This document shows, one piece after another, positions 1 through 8,323 of a DNA stretch of 64,000 nt. Position numbers and translations under genes: made by a program. How positions within the stretch are numbered: position 1 is the stretch's first letter; each line of letters opens with the position of its first letter. Below the pieces are notes generated by a model. The model searched no databases and was not told where the DNA came from. It saw nothing but the letters and a program-made list of their open reading frames with translations. This stretch comes from Clostridiales bacterium (GTDB lineage: Bacteria > Bacillota > Clostridia > Oscillospirales > Oscillospiraceae): assembly GCA_021201475.1 (NCBI GenBank), contig JAJQEV010000120.1, positions 1 to 64,000 of the forward strand. The letters run 5' to 3'.

Positions 1-2
1 AT

Positions 3-833
3 AAGGTTCACAAGCAGGTTCCAAAGCCTACTGATGAGTGGATCAGAGTGGAGAACACCCACGAGCCGCTCATCACGCAGGAGGTTTGGGAGCAGGTGCG
101 TCGGATGGACGAGCAGAATATGCGCAACCGCACAAAAAAAGATGGTACTACCGCTCTCTTTGCCGGACTTCTCTACTGTATGGACTGTGGCAGCCCCATG
201 CGTCATTGTCACGAATCCCGCAAGCACAAGGACGGCTCTGCGTCCCCGTATCATAGCTATATCTGTAACCGATATGGCTGTGGAGGCAAAACAGCGTGTT
301 CCGCTCATGTCCTCAATCAGAGGGTCATTACCAATATCGTTCTGCTGGACATCCAGTTGAAAGCGATGTGGGCGCAGAACAATCCCGAAGACTTGAAGGA
401 AAAGATTCGTCAGCAGAAGCACGCCGCCGACGCTGAGCAGGTTCGTTCCCAGAAGGCAATGCTATCTTCTATCGAGAAGCGCCTCTCCGAACTTGACCGC
501 CTGATCCAATGCACCTATGAGGACAAAGTGAAGGGAGCAATCCCGGAAACGGTCTGTGTGCAGCTTATGCACAAATATGAGGATGAGCGCCTGGAAAAGC
601 TGGAGCAGAAAGCGGAACTCGCTGCTAAGATCGAAGCCTTAGAGCAGGCTGAGAGCGGCGCTGACGAGTGGATCAGCATGATTCAGGATTACTCCCATCT
701 GGAAACGCTTGACCGTCCTACGCTGTTGCGGCTCATCAACCGGATCGAGGTTGGCGAGCGCAAGATGGTGAACGGCCAGGATGAACGTGAAATCAAGATT
801 TATTACAACTTTGTCGGATATGTAGAAGCGTGA
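3..833 (+). pseudogene. C-terminal part of a large serine recombinase, cut by window edge
   Basis: The frame is open from base 3, so the catalytic N-terminus lies outside the window or is missing. What remains is the recombinase DNA-binding half: a zinc ribbon (CMDCGSPM, then paired cysteines in NRYGCGGKTAC), a long charged coiled coil, and the tail RIEVGERKMVNGQ...IKIYYNFVGYV, which is typical of the DUF4368 C-terminus of TnpX/TndX-like recombinases. It is the only recombinase on the plus strand, facing the three intact ones. A matching catalytic-domain fragment of the same subfamily lies just beyond it on the other strand, so a rearranged older element is likely. Whether the gene is whole further left cannot be seen. 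Confidence 0.8.
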
Positions 834-840
834 GAAGCAT

Positions 841-890
841 CAACGGCAACCTTACTGGAGAACATCGTTCTTTATGTAAGGTTGTCGTTG
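841..890. repeat. 15-bp inverted repeat at recombinase fragment junction
   Basis: Bases 841-855 (CAACGGCAACCTTAC) pair with 876-890 with one G-U wobble across a 20-base loop. The hairpin begins 7 bases after the plus-strand recombinase stop, and its right arm codes the last residues of the minus-strand fragment. It could be a terminator without a clear T-run, or the scar of an inversion or duplication at the junction. Confidence 0.6.
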
Positions 891-1060
891 AACCAGTTCT
901 TGATCCCGGCAAAGTCGTTGTCAATGCTGTTTGGGTCGATGGTGTCGAAGTTATCGTTGATAGCGATAAACCGGACTCCATGCTCGGCAAATGTGAAGTT
1001 GATATACATCCCGGCCATAGCGGAGTTCCTGGCAAACCGGGACAGGTCTCCTTGTGTCAA
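872..1060 (-). pseudogene. Remnant of serine recombinase catalytic domain
   Basis: The 62-residue frame carries GDLSRFARNSAMAGMYI, GVRFIAINDNFDT and DNDFAGIKNWFN, which are the conserved second half of the catalytic domain of TndX/TnpX-type recombinases (normally ...KNWFNEFYARDTSRK). The N-terminal YxRxS motif is absent and the frame stops right after KNWFN, inside the hairpin at 876-890. It is a dead fragment of the same subfamily as the plus-strand C-terminal piece next to it. Confidence 0.75.
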
Positions 1061-1063
1061 GGA

Positions 1064-1120
1064 AAAACCAACAAAAAAGAAAGTCCAGAGAGCTGAAGGA
1101 GGACACAGCCCTCTGGATTT
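1064..1120 (-). terminator. Rho-independent terminator, minus strand
   Basis: Bases 1081-1090 (AAGTCCAGAG) and 1111-1120 (CTCTGGATTT) form a 10-bp stem with one wobble. On the minus strand the stem is followed by a T-rich run (TTCTTTTTTG, then TTTTT). It fits the end of the recombinase operon whose last gene stops at 1165. Confidence 0.6.
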
Positions 1121-1164
1121 TCTCAGTCAGTAAGCACTCTGATATTACAGCCTATGCACATCGT

Positions 1165-1491
1165 TCAGATTGAAGCCTCAGTTTCAAGAGCATCTTCACA
1201 ATATGCCATGACCCTTTCAAAACCCTCGTATCCGTTATGGATGATACCTGCCATACGGCTTTCGCTGGACAACTCCACATCTCCAATCAAGCAACCAAGC
1301 AATCGGAGCGTGTTTTTCACAGCCGTCTCATAATGGAACGGATACTCTTGTCTGTATAACCTTGCAGTCTCTCCATTGACCATACCCTCACGGCGGTTCA
1401 CATCAGCCATCATGCTCAGCGACAGCAGGATGCTGCAAACACGATCCTGTAAGTCAGCTGACTCTGTATCTTCAAAAAGAAGGTTTATCAT
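1165..1491 (-). CDS. Hypothetical protein, last gene of recombinase operon
   Basis: A 108-residue acidic protein beginning MINLLFEDTESADLQDRVCSI, with mostly helical character and no membrane segment. I do not recognise a family. The ATG at 1491 has GGAG five bases upstream. It lies 39 bases after the stop of the previous small gene and before a minus-strand terminator, so it is probably the last gene of the serine recombinase operon. It may be an accessory protein for excision or for regulating the recombinases, but only its position suggests that. Confidence 0.7.
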   Translation of the reverse strand: MINLLFEDTESADLQDRVCSILLSLSMMADVNRREGMVNGETARLYRQEYPFHYETAVKNTLRLLGCLIGDVELSSESRMAGIIHNGYEGFERVMAYCEDALETEASI

Positions 1492-1530
1492 TGTTTCTCC
1501 ATTTCTGCCGCCAGCGGCGACTCAATCAAA

Positions 1531-2052
1531 CTACCGTGGACACATCGCGCCGCCGGAAAAGGGATGCCTTGCATGATTGGCGATATAATCAGGGACGTAG
1601 GGTTCCTCCATGGGAGCGTTCATCCGCTCCTGTTCATGTTGATCTTTTATCGCTCTGCGCACCATCAGCTTCCATTGGTGTTGTTCGTATTTCTCCTGAC
1701 GCTGCACCCGTTTTCGCTCTGCGAGGATACGGTTATGCGTGTCATAGATTGCTGAGATGGCCTGATATGGATTATCAAGATACTTTCCGCAGGCAACCTC
1801 CAGCGAGTTCATGGGAACAGGGGTAAATGCCATCACGCGCGCCCAATAGCGTTTTCCGTTGATACGGACGCCCTTTGTGTCTTTCCTCCGTGTAGCGACA
1901 ACAGGTACGGTCAAGACCTGCGTATCATCGAGTTGCCGGATGACTACAAAATAATCAGCCTGGACAGACAGAAGGGATTTATCCCGGCATTCTGTGTTCA
2001 ATTTACAGATGCAGCCTCTGTAAAGGTCACATCCGGCAGTGTTCTTATCCAT
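1531..2052 (-). CDS. Hypothetical protein coupled to the third serine recombinase
   Basis: The start MDKNTAGC at 2052 is chosen because AGGAGG lies nine bases upstream; longer frames have no such site. It begins 8 bases inside the recombinase gene ending at 2045, which suggests translational coupling. The product has 173 residues with an N-terminal cysteine cluster (AGCDLYRGCICKLNTEC), a middle section with KGVRINGKRYWARVMAF, and a basic helical tail (RILAERKRVQRQEKYEQHQ). No family is recognised. The tight link to recombinase genes suggests a partner in site-specific recombination, possibly a directionality factor; that is inference. Confidence 0.75.
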   Translation of the reverse strand: MDKNTAGCDLYRGCICKLNTECRDKSLLSVQADYFVVIRQLDDTQVLTVPVVATRRKDTKGVRINGKRYWARVMAFTPVPMNSLEVACGKYLDNPYQAISAIYDTHNRILAERKRVQRQEKYEQHQWKLMVRRAIKDQHEQERMNAPMEEPYVPDYIANHARHPFSGGAMCPR

Positions 2053-3667
2053 CGTGTTGATCCTCCTGAGATTCAGCCAGCAGCGGCTCAATCAAATCTT
2101 TGAACTTCCATACAATTTCCACCTGTGAGTCAGGATACAGGTACAATTCCTGCACAAATGCCTGCACCATTTCAGCAGTCAGGGCATCAGCGCCCGTGTA
2201 TGCCGCCTCCAATGTCTGCAAGGGATTTTCCTGCGCGTTTGCCTGGCTTTCGAGACTGAGGAGCAGCTTTTCCTGCTCACCGACCTGTTCCTCGGTCATT
2301 TTAATCTCGTCTGCCAGCTTGCTCTTGCGCTTGAGATAGCTTTCTCTGGTCATGGCGTCGGCTATGTAGTCCTCATACAACCGAAGCTGCTCCCGCTGAT
2401 ACCGTTCCAGTGTCCGCTGTAGTCTGGAGATTTCTGCGGTGCAGTCCTCCATGCGTTCTTTCCGGGTGAGCCGCAGGGAGCTTTCTTTATCAGCCTGTTT
2501 CCGGTAGAGTGTCAGAATATGCTGGATCGCGTTCAACACAATCCGTTCTATATCTGGCTCCTCGAAATGCTTTGACCGGTCGCAAGTAGCGTTGGGATCA
2601 TACTTGCTCGTATCACAGAGATAGTAATACCCGTTTGCACCTTTCCGACGCGACATTGCCCTGCGGCACTCGGAACAGTGTACAATCGTCCGTAAAGGAT
2701 AATTTGTCGGCCTCTTTTTCCTTTGCTGATAATGCGTAAGCAGTTCCTGCACACGCTCAAATTCCTCTTTGGAGACAATCGCGTCGTGCATCCCCTCCAC
2801 CACAAACCAGTCCGCCTTATCATGTAAGACGGTCTTTTTGCTGGTCAGGCTGACTTTAGAACGCTTATGGCCGACAGTTGCGCCGGTATATTCATACTGG
2901 TGCAAAATATTGTGAATATTGGCGATAGTCCATCCGTTTTCGTCCTTTCGCTTCTGAAAGCGGTGGCTCTCCGGATGTTTTTGGCGGTAATACACGCCCG
3001 GCGTGACAACCTTTTCTTCGTTCAGCGTCCTGGCAATCTCGCTGGTCGTCTTTCCGGCCAGCGCCATATCAAAGATGCGGCGCACCACAGCGGCAGATTC
3101 TTTGTCAATTGCCAGCTTGTTGCGGATAGTGGGGTGAAACTTAAAGCCATACGGTTCAACACTCCCCACATATTTCCCTTGCTTCATCATCTGGTATTTG
3201 GCGGTGGTGGTCTTGATGGAAAGGTCTTTGCTATAGGAGGCGTAGACGATATTCCGCAGAACCACATCCATACCGCTGGTCATACCCTTGTAGTCGTCAC
3301 TGTCATACCCGTCATTGATGGAGATATACCGGACGCCGAGGAAGGGAAAGACGCACTCCAGATAGTTTCCCATTTCGGTATAATCACGCATCGCGCGGGA
3401 GAAGTCTTTCGTGACTGTGACATTCAGTTCGCCTGTGCGGAGCTTTTTCATCATCGCCTGAAAAGCGGGGCGGTCTGTGTTGGTGCCGGTATAACCATCA
3501 TCAACGAACTCCTCCCGCGGCGCATCTTTCAACTGCGGATGGCGATCGAGCCAGTCGTTAATCAGCATCCGCTGGTGCTGTACGCTGTCACTTTCCATTT
3601 TCCGATAACCGGTATCTTCATCAGCCAGGGAGAGGCGGATGTAAATTGCTACTTTCGGCTCATTCAT
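2045..3667 (-). CDS. Large serine recombinase (third of three)
   Basis: A 540-residue site-specific recombinase that would cut and rejoin DNA through a serine-DNA link. The resolvase domain covers about residues 5-160: IYIRLS with nucleophile Ser13, DDGYTGTNTDRPAF, KDFSRAMRDYTEMGNYLE with the conserved arginines, and GVRYISINDGYD. The recombinase domain follows (YGFKFHP...), then a zinc ribbon (CSECRRAM...CDTSKYDPNATC) and a coiled coil. DFSRAMRD departs from the usual DLSRFGRD, so this copy may be specialised. Its ATG overlaps the TGA of the preceding recombinase by 4 bases. It belongs with two sister genes in one operon and likely integrates or excises the element. Confidence 0.92.
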   Translation of the reverse strand: MNEPKVAIYIRLSLADEDTGYRKMESDSVQHQRMLINDWLDRHPQLKDAPREEFVDDGYTGTNTDRPAFQAMMKKLRTGELNVTVTKDFSRAMRDYTEMGNYLECVFPFLGVRYISINDGYDSDDYKGMTSGMDVVLRNIVYASYSKDLSIKTTTAKYQMMKQGKYVGSVEPYGFKFHPTIRNKLAIDKESAAVVRRIFDMALAGKTTSEIARTLNEEKVVTPGVYYRQKHPESHRFQKRKDENGWTIANIHNILHQYEYTGATVGHKRSKVSLTSKKTVLHDKADWFVVEGMHDAIVSKEEFERVQELLTHYQQRKKRPTNYPLRTIVHCSECRRAMSRRKGANGYYYLCDTSKYDPNATCDRSKHFEEPDIERIVLNAIQHILTLYRKQADKESSLRLTRKERMEDCTAEISRLQRTLERYQREQLRLYEDYIADAMTRESYLKRKSKLADEIKMTEEQVGEQEKLLLSLESQANAQENPLQTLEAAYTGADALTAEMVQAFVQELYLYPDSQVEIVWKFKDLIEPLLAESQEDQHDG

Positions 3668-5424
3668 GCGCCCGCCTCCTTATCCTGTGCCACGACATCA
3701 GGCAGTGCAGCATCACTCTGTACCTCGCCACTCTGCATCTCCAGAACGCTCCGGCACATATCCTGATAGACATCATCATAGCGAAGCTCGATCTGGACAA
3801 TGCCATCTTCATAGACCAGAACGCGCTCGATCATCGCGTCAACCAGTTCCTGCGTCAGTGCTTCTGCATGAGTTGCCGCCTTCATCATGTGCATCCACCG
3901 GTTATCCGGGGAGATGGATTCCAAAAAGCGGTTCCGGCGCTGAATGGCTTCATCCTGCAATGCAGTGAGACGCTCGTACTCAGCCTCATACGTCTGTTTG
4001 GCATACAGATACTCCGACTCCGTGAGCGTCCCGTCCACATAATTATCATAGAGGTGGGAGCGCTTCTGATTCAGCGCGTTCAGCTTGATGCTGACGCTGG
4101 ACACAGCAGCATTATATTTTTCCTTCATATTCGCTTCACCGGTGCTTCCTTTCAGAAGCCCCAGGAGCTTATCATAATCCAGAGCAATCTTGAGCTGATC
4201 CTGAATGGCGTGGAACACCTTTTCTTCCAAAACACCCTGCCGGATATGATGGTTGGTGCAGGTTTCATGTCTCCGCGAAGTGAATGTGCTGCAATTATAA
4301 GTGCCAGCCCATTTCTCCGGGACAACCTTGTCCACCTTATGGCGACGGAAGTACATCCGTTTTCCGCAGTCGCCACAAAAGCATCTTTTATCGAACAGGT
4401 CAATCATGGATGCCCGGATACTGGCGCTCTCAGCCTTTTTGCGCTGCTTTTCCGCGCTGGCCTCTGCAAGCATGGCCTGTACTGCATCAAAGTCTTCCTG
4501 TGATACCAGAGCAGGATGGGTGTTTTCATAAACCAGCCATTCATCCGATGGACAGTGATGCTTTTTGCGTCCCTTGTAAATCTCTGTTCTCATTTTGCCG
4601 TGTACGGTGTGGCCCAAATAAACAGGATTTTGGAGGATACCATTGATCGTTGATTTGCCCCATCCGAGGCCAACACAATCACCTTCGCGGAGTCCGTTCT
4701 CACGTTTTCTGAGTTCCGGATTGGAAACACCGGAATCCTCAAGCCGTTGTAATATCTGATTGATCGAAGCCCCTTCCAGTTTCCAGCGGAAGATGTCCCG
4801 CAGATGAACAGCTGCCTCCTCGTCGATAGCGTAGGCGGTTTTATCCTCATTCCACACATATCCATAAGGAAGGTTCCTGTTGCGGAAGGTGCCGTTTTTC
4901 TGCTGTGCGATGAGCGCAGTGGCCACTTTCCGGGATATGTCTCTGGCGTAGAGGGCGTTAATCAGGTTTTGCAGCGACACAGACAGGGACTCGGTGGAGC
5001 CGTCGCAGGTGAAGTTATCGAAATTCTCCTTGACAGAGATGAACCGTGTCCCAAGTGCCGGAAATATCTTCTCCAGATAGTTGCCGACCTCAATGTAGTC
5101 ACGGCCAAAACGACTAAGATCACGAACCACGATTGCCTCAACCTTGCCGGTTTTTACATCCTCCATCAGCCTGTTCCAAGCCGGGCGGTCAAACACCGTA
5201 CCGGTTTTGCCATTGTCCGAATAGACCTCCGTCAGCTTCAGATAAGGGCATCCGCTGATATATTCCTTGCAAACGTCGATCTGGTTATTGAGAGAGGAAC
5301 CACCGTCCTGCTTGCCGCTGTTCTCAACGGAAAGGCGGGCATAAATCGCGGTTGCGAATGTGACCTGTGCAGCCACAACCGGCTGTTCCTGCTGTACTGT
5401 GTTTTTTCTGCTCTTTCGTGCCAT
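3664..5424 (-). CDS. Large serine recombinase (second of three)
   Basis: A 586-residue recombinase. The catalytic motifs are complete: AIYARLS with Ser32, SDNGKTGTVFDRPAW, RDLSRFGRDYIEVGNYLE and GTRFISVKENFD. A recombinase domain, a zinc ribbon (CFCGDCGKRMYFRR...CTNH) and a long coiled coil follow. It has about 20 extra N-terminal residues before the catalytic domain. The ATG at 5424 follows AGGAGG by five bases and lies 14 bases after the stop of the upstream recombinase; its own stop overlaps the next start. The three are clearly divergent paralogues, not recent copies, so each probably has its own role or they act as a hetero-oligomer. Confidence 0.93.
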   Translation of the reverse strand: MARKSRKNTVQQEQPVVAAQVTFATAIYARLSVENSGKQDGGSSLNNQIDVCKEYISGCPYLKLTEVYSDNGKTGTVFDRPAWNRLMEDVKTGKVEAIVVRDLSRFGRDYIEVGNYLEKIFPALGTRFISVKENFDNFTCDGSTESLSVSLQNLINALYARDISRKVATALIAQQKNGTFRNRNLPYGYVWNEDKTAYAIDEEAAVHLRDIFRWKLEGASINQILQRLEDSGVSNPELRKRENGLREGDCVGLGWGKSTINGILQNPVYLGHTVHGKMRTEIYKGRKKHHCPSDEWLVYENTHPALVSQEDFDAVQAMLAEASAEKQRKKAESASIRASMIDLFDKRCFCGDCGKRMYFRRHKVDKVVPEKWAGTYNCSTFTSRRHETCTNHHIRQGVLEEKVFHAIQDQLKIALDYDKLLGLLKGSTGEANMKEKYNAAVSSVSIKLNALNQKRSHLYDNYVDGTLTESEYLYAKQTYEAEYERLTALQDEAIQRRNRFLESISPDNRWMHMMKAATHAEALTQELVDAMIERVLVYEDGIVQIELRYDDVYQDMCRSVLEMQSGEVQSDAALPDVVAQDKEAGA

Positions 5425-5438
5425 GGGTTCCTCCTTTC

Positions 5439-7067
5439 TCAGCCTGCCTGTCTGCCGCAGAGTTCAACGTATTCGGCAGCATAAGCGTATTCATCCCTGT
5501 ATTTGAACTGGATTTCGACTGCTTTATTGTCATAGACCAGAATGCGGTCAACCAGTGCCACCAGCACCCGGCGGTCTAATTCCTCGATATTCTGATATTG
5601 GGAAAACGCCTGCACCCAGGCACGATTGCCCATGCCGGAAGCAGCGGCCTGATTCTGTTCCTTCTTCATACGCTGGACTGCATCGGTTTTATCTTCAATC
5701 ACCTTGTTATAGGCATTGCGGAAATCCGTGTATTCTGTCTTAGTGATGATCCCGTCAGCTAAATCCTCGTACAGACGGAGCTTGCGCTTCTTGTACTGCT
5801 CAATTTCTTCCTCCAGCCGGGTGATCTGCGCTTCATAATTAAAGACGCGCCGGTCTTCCATGGGAAGGCGCTCCAGATAGGCCATGACTTCATCCAGGTG
5901 CATGACCGTCTCGATCTGGTCGTGGACGGCATGGAACACCACTTCCCGAAGTTTGGCCTCGCTGATGGAGTGAGGTGTGCAGCTGTGCGTTTTCCTGTTC
6001 CTGCTGCAATTATAATAAACGTATTTCTTGCTGCCTCTTGTGATTGTCCTGCGAACCATGCCCTGGCCGCAGTCCCCACAGTAGAGGAAGCCGGAGAATA
6101 AATAGTGCTGGCCCTGTGCGTCGGTCGCCCGCATATCCCGCTGAAGCAATTCTGCAACAGCAAGGAAATCTGCATAGGAAACCAGCGCCTCATGGGTCGC
6201 CTCCACCCGTATCCACTCACTTTCATCCTTTGGCCGGATGTCATGAACCTTGTGGTTCGGGGTGCCGCGCTTGCCCTGGGTGAGAACACCCAGATAGACC
6301 TCATTTTTTAATATCCGGGCAACCGTGTTGTACTCCCACTGGGGAAGTTCACTGCGCCGGAAAGCGGTCTGGAATTTGACTCCCTGCAAACGCTTATGTT
6401 CCATCGGTGTCGGTACGCCGCTCTGATTCAGGCGCTCCGCGATGCGCAGGATGGGAAAGCCGTCCTTGAACATCCCGAAGATCATGGTGACGACTTCGGC
6501 AGCGTCATCATCTATCACAAGACGGTTTTTGTCCTCTGCGGACTTGACATAGCCATAAGGGGCAAAGGAACCGACATATTCTCCTTTGCGCCGCTTGACT
6601 TCCAGATTGGTACGGATTTTTACCGAGATGTCCCGGCAGTAGATGTCATTGACAAGATTTTTGAAAGGCAGTGTGATCGCGTCCGACGCGCTCCCCGGCG
6701 CGAGGCTGTCATAGCAGTCGTTGACGGCGATGTAACGGATACCGAGGGACGGGAAAACCTTCTCCAGATAGTTCCCGGCGTCAATGTAATTCCTCGAAAA
6801 TCGGCTAAGGTCTTTACTGATCGCGCAGTCGATTTTGCCGGAACGCATATCGGCCAGCATACGCTGGAAGCCGGGGCGATCCATGTTGGTGCCGGTATAA
6901 CCGTCGTCCTCATCGTAAATCTCCACCAGCTCCAGGTCAGAATGGCGGCTGATGTATTCCATGCAGATCGCCTTCTGGCTGGTGATGGAATTACTTTCGC
7001 CGTTTTCGTTGTCCTCACGGGACAGACGGGCATATATCCCGGTGCGGTAAATCTTTTCAGGCATCAT
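5439..7067 (-). CDS. Large serine recombinase (first of three)
   Basis: A 542-residue recombinase and first gene of the recombinase operon. The start is set at the ATG-ATG pair 7067/7064, which follows GGAGGT by about five and eight bases; a longer frame to 7151 lacks support. Motifs: GIYARLS (Ser16), EDDGYTGTNMDRPGF, KDLSRFSRNYIDAGNYLEKVFPSLGIRYIAVNDCYD, then YGYVKSAEDKNRL, a zinc ribbon (CGDCGQGMVRR...CSRNRKTHSC) and a coiled coil. Most closely resembles TndX-type enzymes of Clostridia elements. The upstream 160 bases contain inverted repeats and would hold its promoter. Confidence 0.93.
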   Translation of the reverse strand: MMPEKIYRTGIYARLSREDNENGESNSITSQKAICMEYISRHSDLELVEIYDEDDGYTGTNMDRPGFQRMLADMRSGKIDCAISKDLSRFSRNYIDAGNYLEKVFPSLGIRYIAVNDCYDSLAPGSASDAITLPFKNLVNDIYCRDISVKIRTNLEVKRRKGEYVGSFAPYGYVKSAEDKNRLVIDDDAAEVVTMIFGMFKDGFPILRIAERLNQSGVPTPMEHKRLQGVKFQTAFRRSELPQWEYNTVARILKNEVYLGVLTQGKRGTPNHKVHDIRPKDESEWIRVEATHEALVSYADFLAVAELLQRDMRATDAQGQHYLFSGFLYCGDCGQGMVRRTITRGSKKYVYYNCSRNRKTHSCTPHSISEAKLREVVFHAVHDQIETVMHLDEVMAYLERLPMEDRRVFNYEAQITRLEEEIEQYKKRKLRLYEDLADGIITKTEYTDFRNAYNKVIEDKTDAVQRMKKEQNQAAASGMGNRAWVQAFSQYQNIEELDRRVLVALVDRILVYDNKAVEIQFKYRDEYAYAAEYVELCGRQAG

Positions 7068-7120
7068 GCCTACCTCCATTTCTTCATATCGTTTACACGG
7101 AAAGGCAGCGCCTGCGCCCG

Positions 7121-7175
7121 AAAAGCATACAGGAACAAAGCCGCAGAGCATAGCCCCGTGACCTTGTTCCTGTAT
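7121..7175 (-). terminator. 12-bp perfect inverted repeat between mazF-like operon and recombinases
   Basis: ATACAGGAACAA (7127-7138) and TTGTTCCTGTAT (7164-7175) are perfect complements around a 25-base loop. On the minus strand a short run CTTTT follows, so it can terminate the operon ending at 7228. A second inverted repeat, GGGGTGT/ACACCCC (7213-7219 and 7230-7236), overlaps the stop codon of that operon. The gap also lies just before the first recombinase gene, so one of these repeats could instead bind a regulator or recombinase. Confidence 0.5.
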
Positions 7176-7227
7176 TTGTTTTGACCCGGTTCTATCTTAC
7201 AATAAGATTGTTGGGGTGTAAAGGATG

Positions 7228-7479
7228 TCACACCCCGGCAAGATATACGCTGTTGACCCGTTCCTCAATCGTCGGCCCTTTTTCCTGAAAAGACAGCTTC
7301 ACGATCATGCCTCCGTCCAGATAGCAGTAGGGGTTTTTGATCTGCCGGATATAATCCAGCAGGCGCTCCTCATGACTGGCATCCGGATTGAGGCAGACCG
7401 AATTTCTTTCTACCAGTGACTCCCGGCTCACAGTGCGGGGGTCAGTATCTCTTAACTGTTCCATGGTCTGTACTGCCAT
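7228..7479 (-). CDS. Small DUF6870-like ICE protein
   Basis: An 83-residue soluble protein starting at the ATG at 7479, seven bases after GGAGG. The pattern DPRTVSRESLVERNSV...ERLLDYIRQIKNPYCYLDGGMIVKLSF...TIEERV matches a small conserved family found next to ParB-like and recombinase genes in Clostridia mobile elements, which I recall as DUF6870. Its function is unknown. It ends the operon that runs from the 52-residue gene through the mazF-like and parB-like genes. Confidence 0.75.
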   Translation of the reverse strand: MAVQTMEQLRDTDPRTVSRESLVERNSVCLNPDASHEERLLDYIRQIKNPYCYLDGGMIVKLSFQEKGPTIEERVNSVYLAGV

Positions 7480-7540
7480 CACATTTCCTCCATCCGTTCT
7501 AAAACCATCTACTCCATACCTATGAAAGCACGGCCTGTCC

Positions 7541-8323
7541 TTAGAACTTCATCGGCAGGGATGTCTTACGGCTCCCGCCGTTGTAGATGCGGAACACCTG
7601 AAACAGATATTTCTTGTGGCCGGGCATATTCACGCCCATGGCCTGTCCCTCCCGGTAGATGGTCAGCGGGTCATAGCTGCTCAAACGCCGCACCAGCCTC
7701 CGGCGGTTGTACTCATCATGGTAGATGGAGACGAATTTGATCACACTCTGGACGATTTCGCCGCGCATGGACTGCGGGTCGCCGTCCCATGCCTCCCGGA
7801 CAATCTCCAGCGCCTCAGTGTAAACCTCTGTGCCAACACACTGGAACTCCCGGAAAGCGGTATAGATGCAGCCCATCCGGTTGCGGCCACGTTTCTGATC
7901 GAAGTCCAGATGAATGCCTGCCGCCTCCGTCGCATGGACGAAGGCCAATGCCTCCGGGTCTTTCCCGAATACCAAGGCCCGCATCCGAATACCGGCAGTC
8001 AGTGCGGAGGACTCACCGAACTGCTGGGCGAACAGCAGCGCCTCATCCTCCTCGGTCAGATCGTAATACACCTTGCATTTCACAAGGACATCATTGCCGC
8101 CATTCAGGTTCTTCCGGGCGGCGATGGTGTGCTGGCCGTCGAACACATAGTAGTTGCCGTCCCGGTAGCTGACCTTCGGTTCATTGGCAAGATGTTCGTC
8201 GAACTTGTTGGTGATCGCCACGGCGTGTTCGGGGCGGAACGGGCGCTGGTAGGAGCTGCTGGGTACGATCAGCTCCCGGCTACTCAGCGCCATTTCCTGA
8301 TAGGTCAATGTAGTTTCATTCAT
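7541..8323 (-). CDS. ParB-fold protein (DUF6551-like)
   Basis: A 260-residue protein with a ParB-like N-terminal fold: positions about 20-75 read PSSSYQRPFRPEHAVAITNKFDEHL...YYVFDGQHTIAAR, where DGQHT stands in place of the DGxHR core of ParB/Srx domains. The rest is helical and basic. This matches DUF6551-type proteins of phages and mobile elements. The ATG has GGAGG nine bases upstream and overlaps the TGA of the preceding ParB-like gene by four bases, so the pair is translationally coupled. A role in DNA binding, segregation or regulation is likely; which one cannot be told. Confidence 0.75.
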   Translation of the reverse strand: MNETTLTYQEMALSSRELIVPSSSYQRPFRPEHAVAITNKFDEHLANEPKVSYRDGNYYVFDGQHTIAARKNLNGGNDVLVKCKVYYDLTEEDEALLFAQQFGESSALTAGIRMRALVFGKDPEALAFVHATEAAGIHLDFDQKRGRNRMGCIYTAFREFQCVGTEVYTEALEIVREAWDGDPQSMRGEIVQSVIKFVSIYHDEYNRRRLVRRLSSYDPLTIYREGQAMGVNMPGHKKYLFQVFRIYNGGSRKTSLPMKF

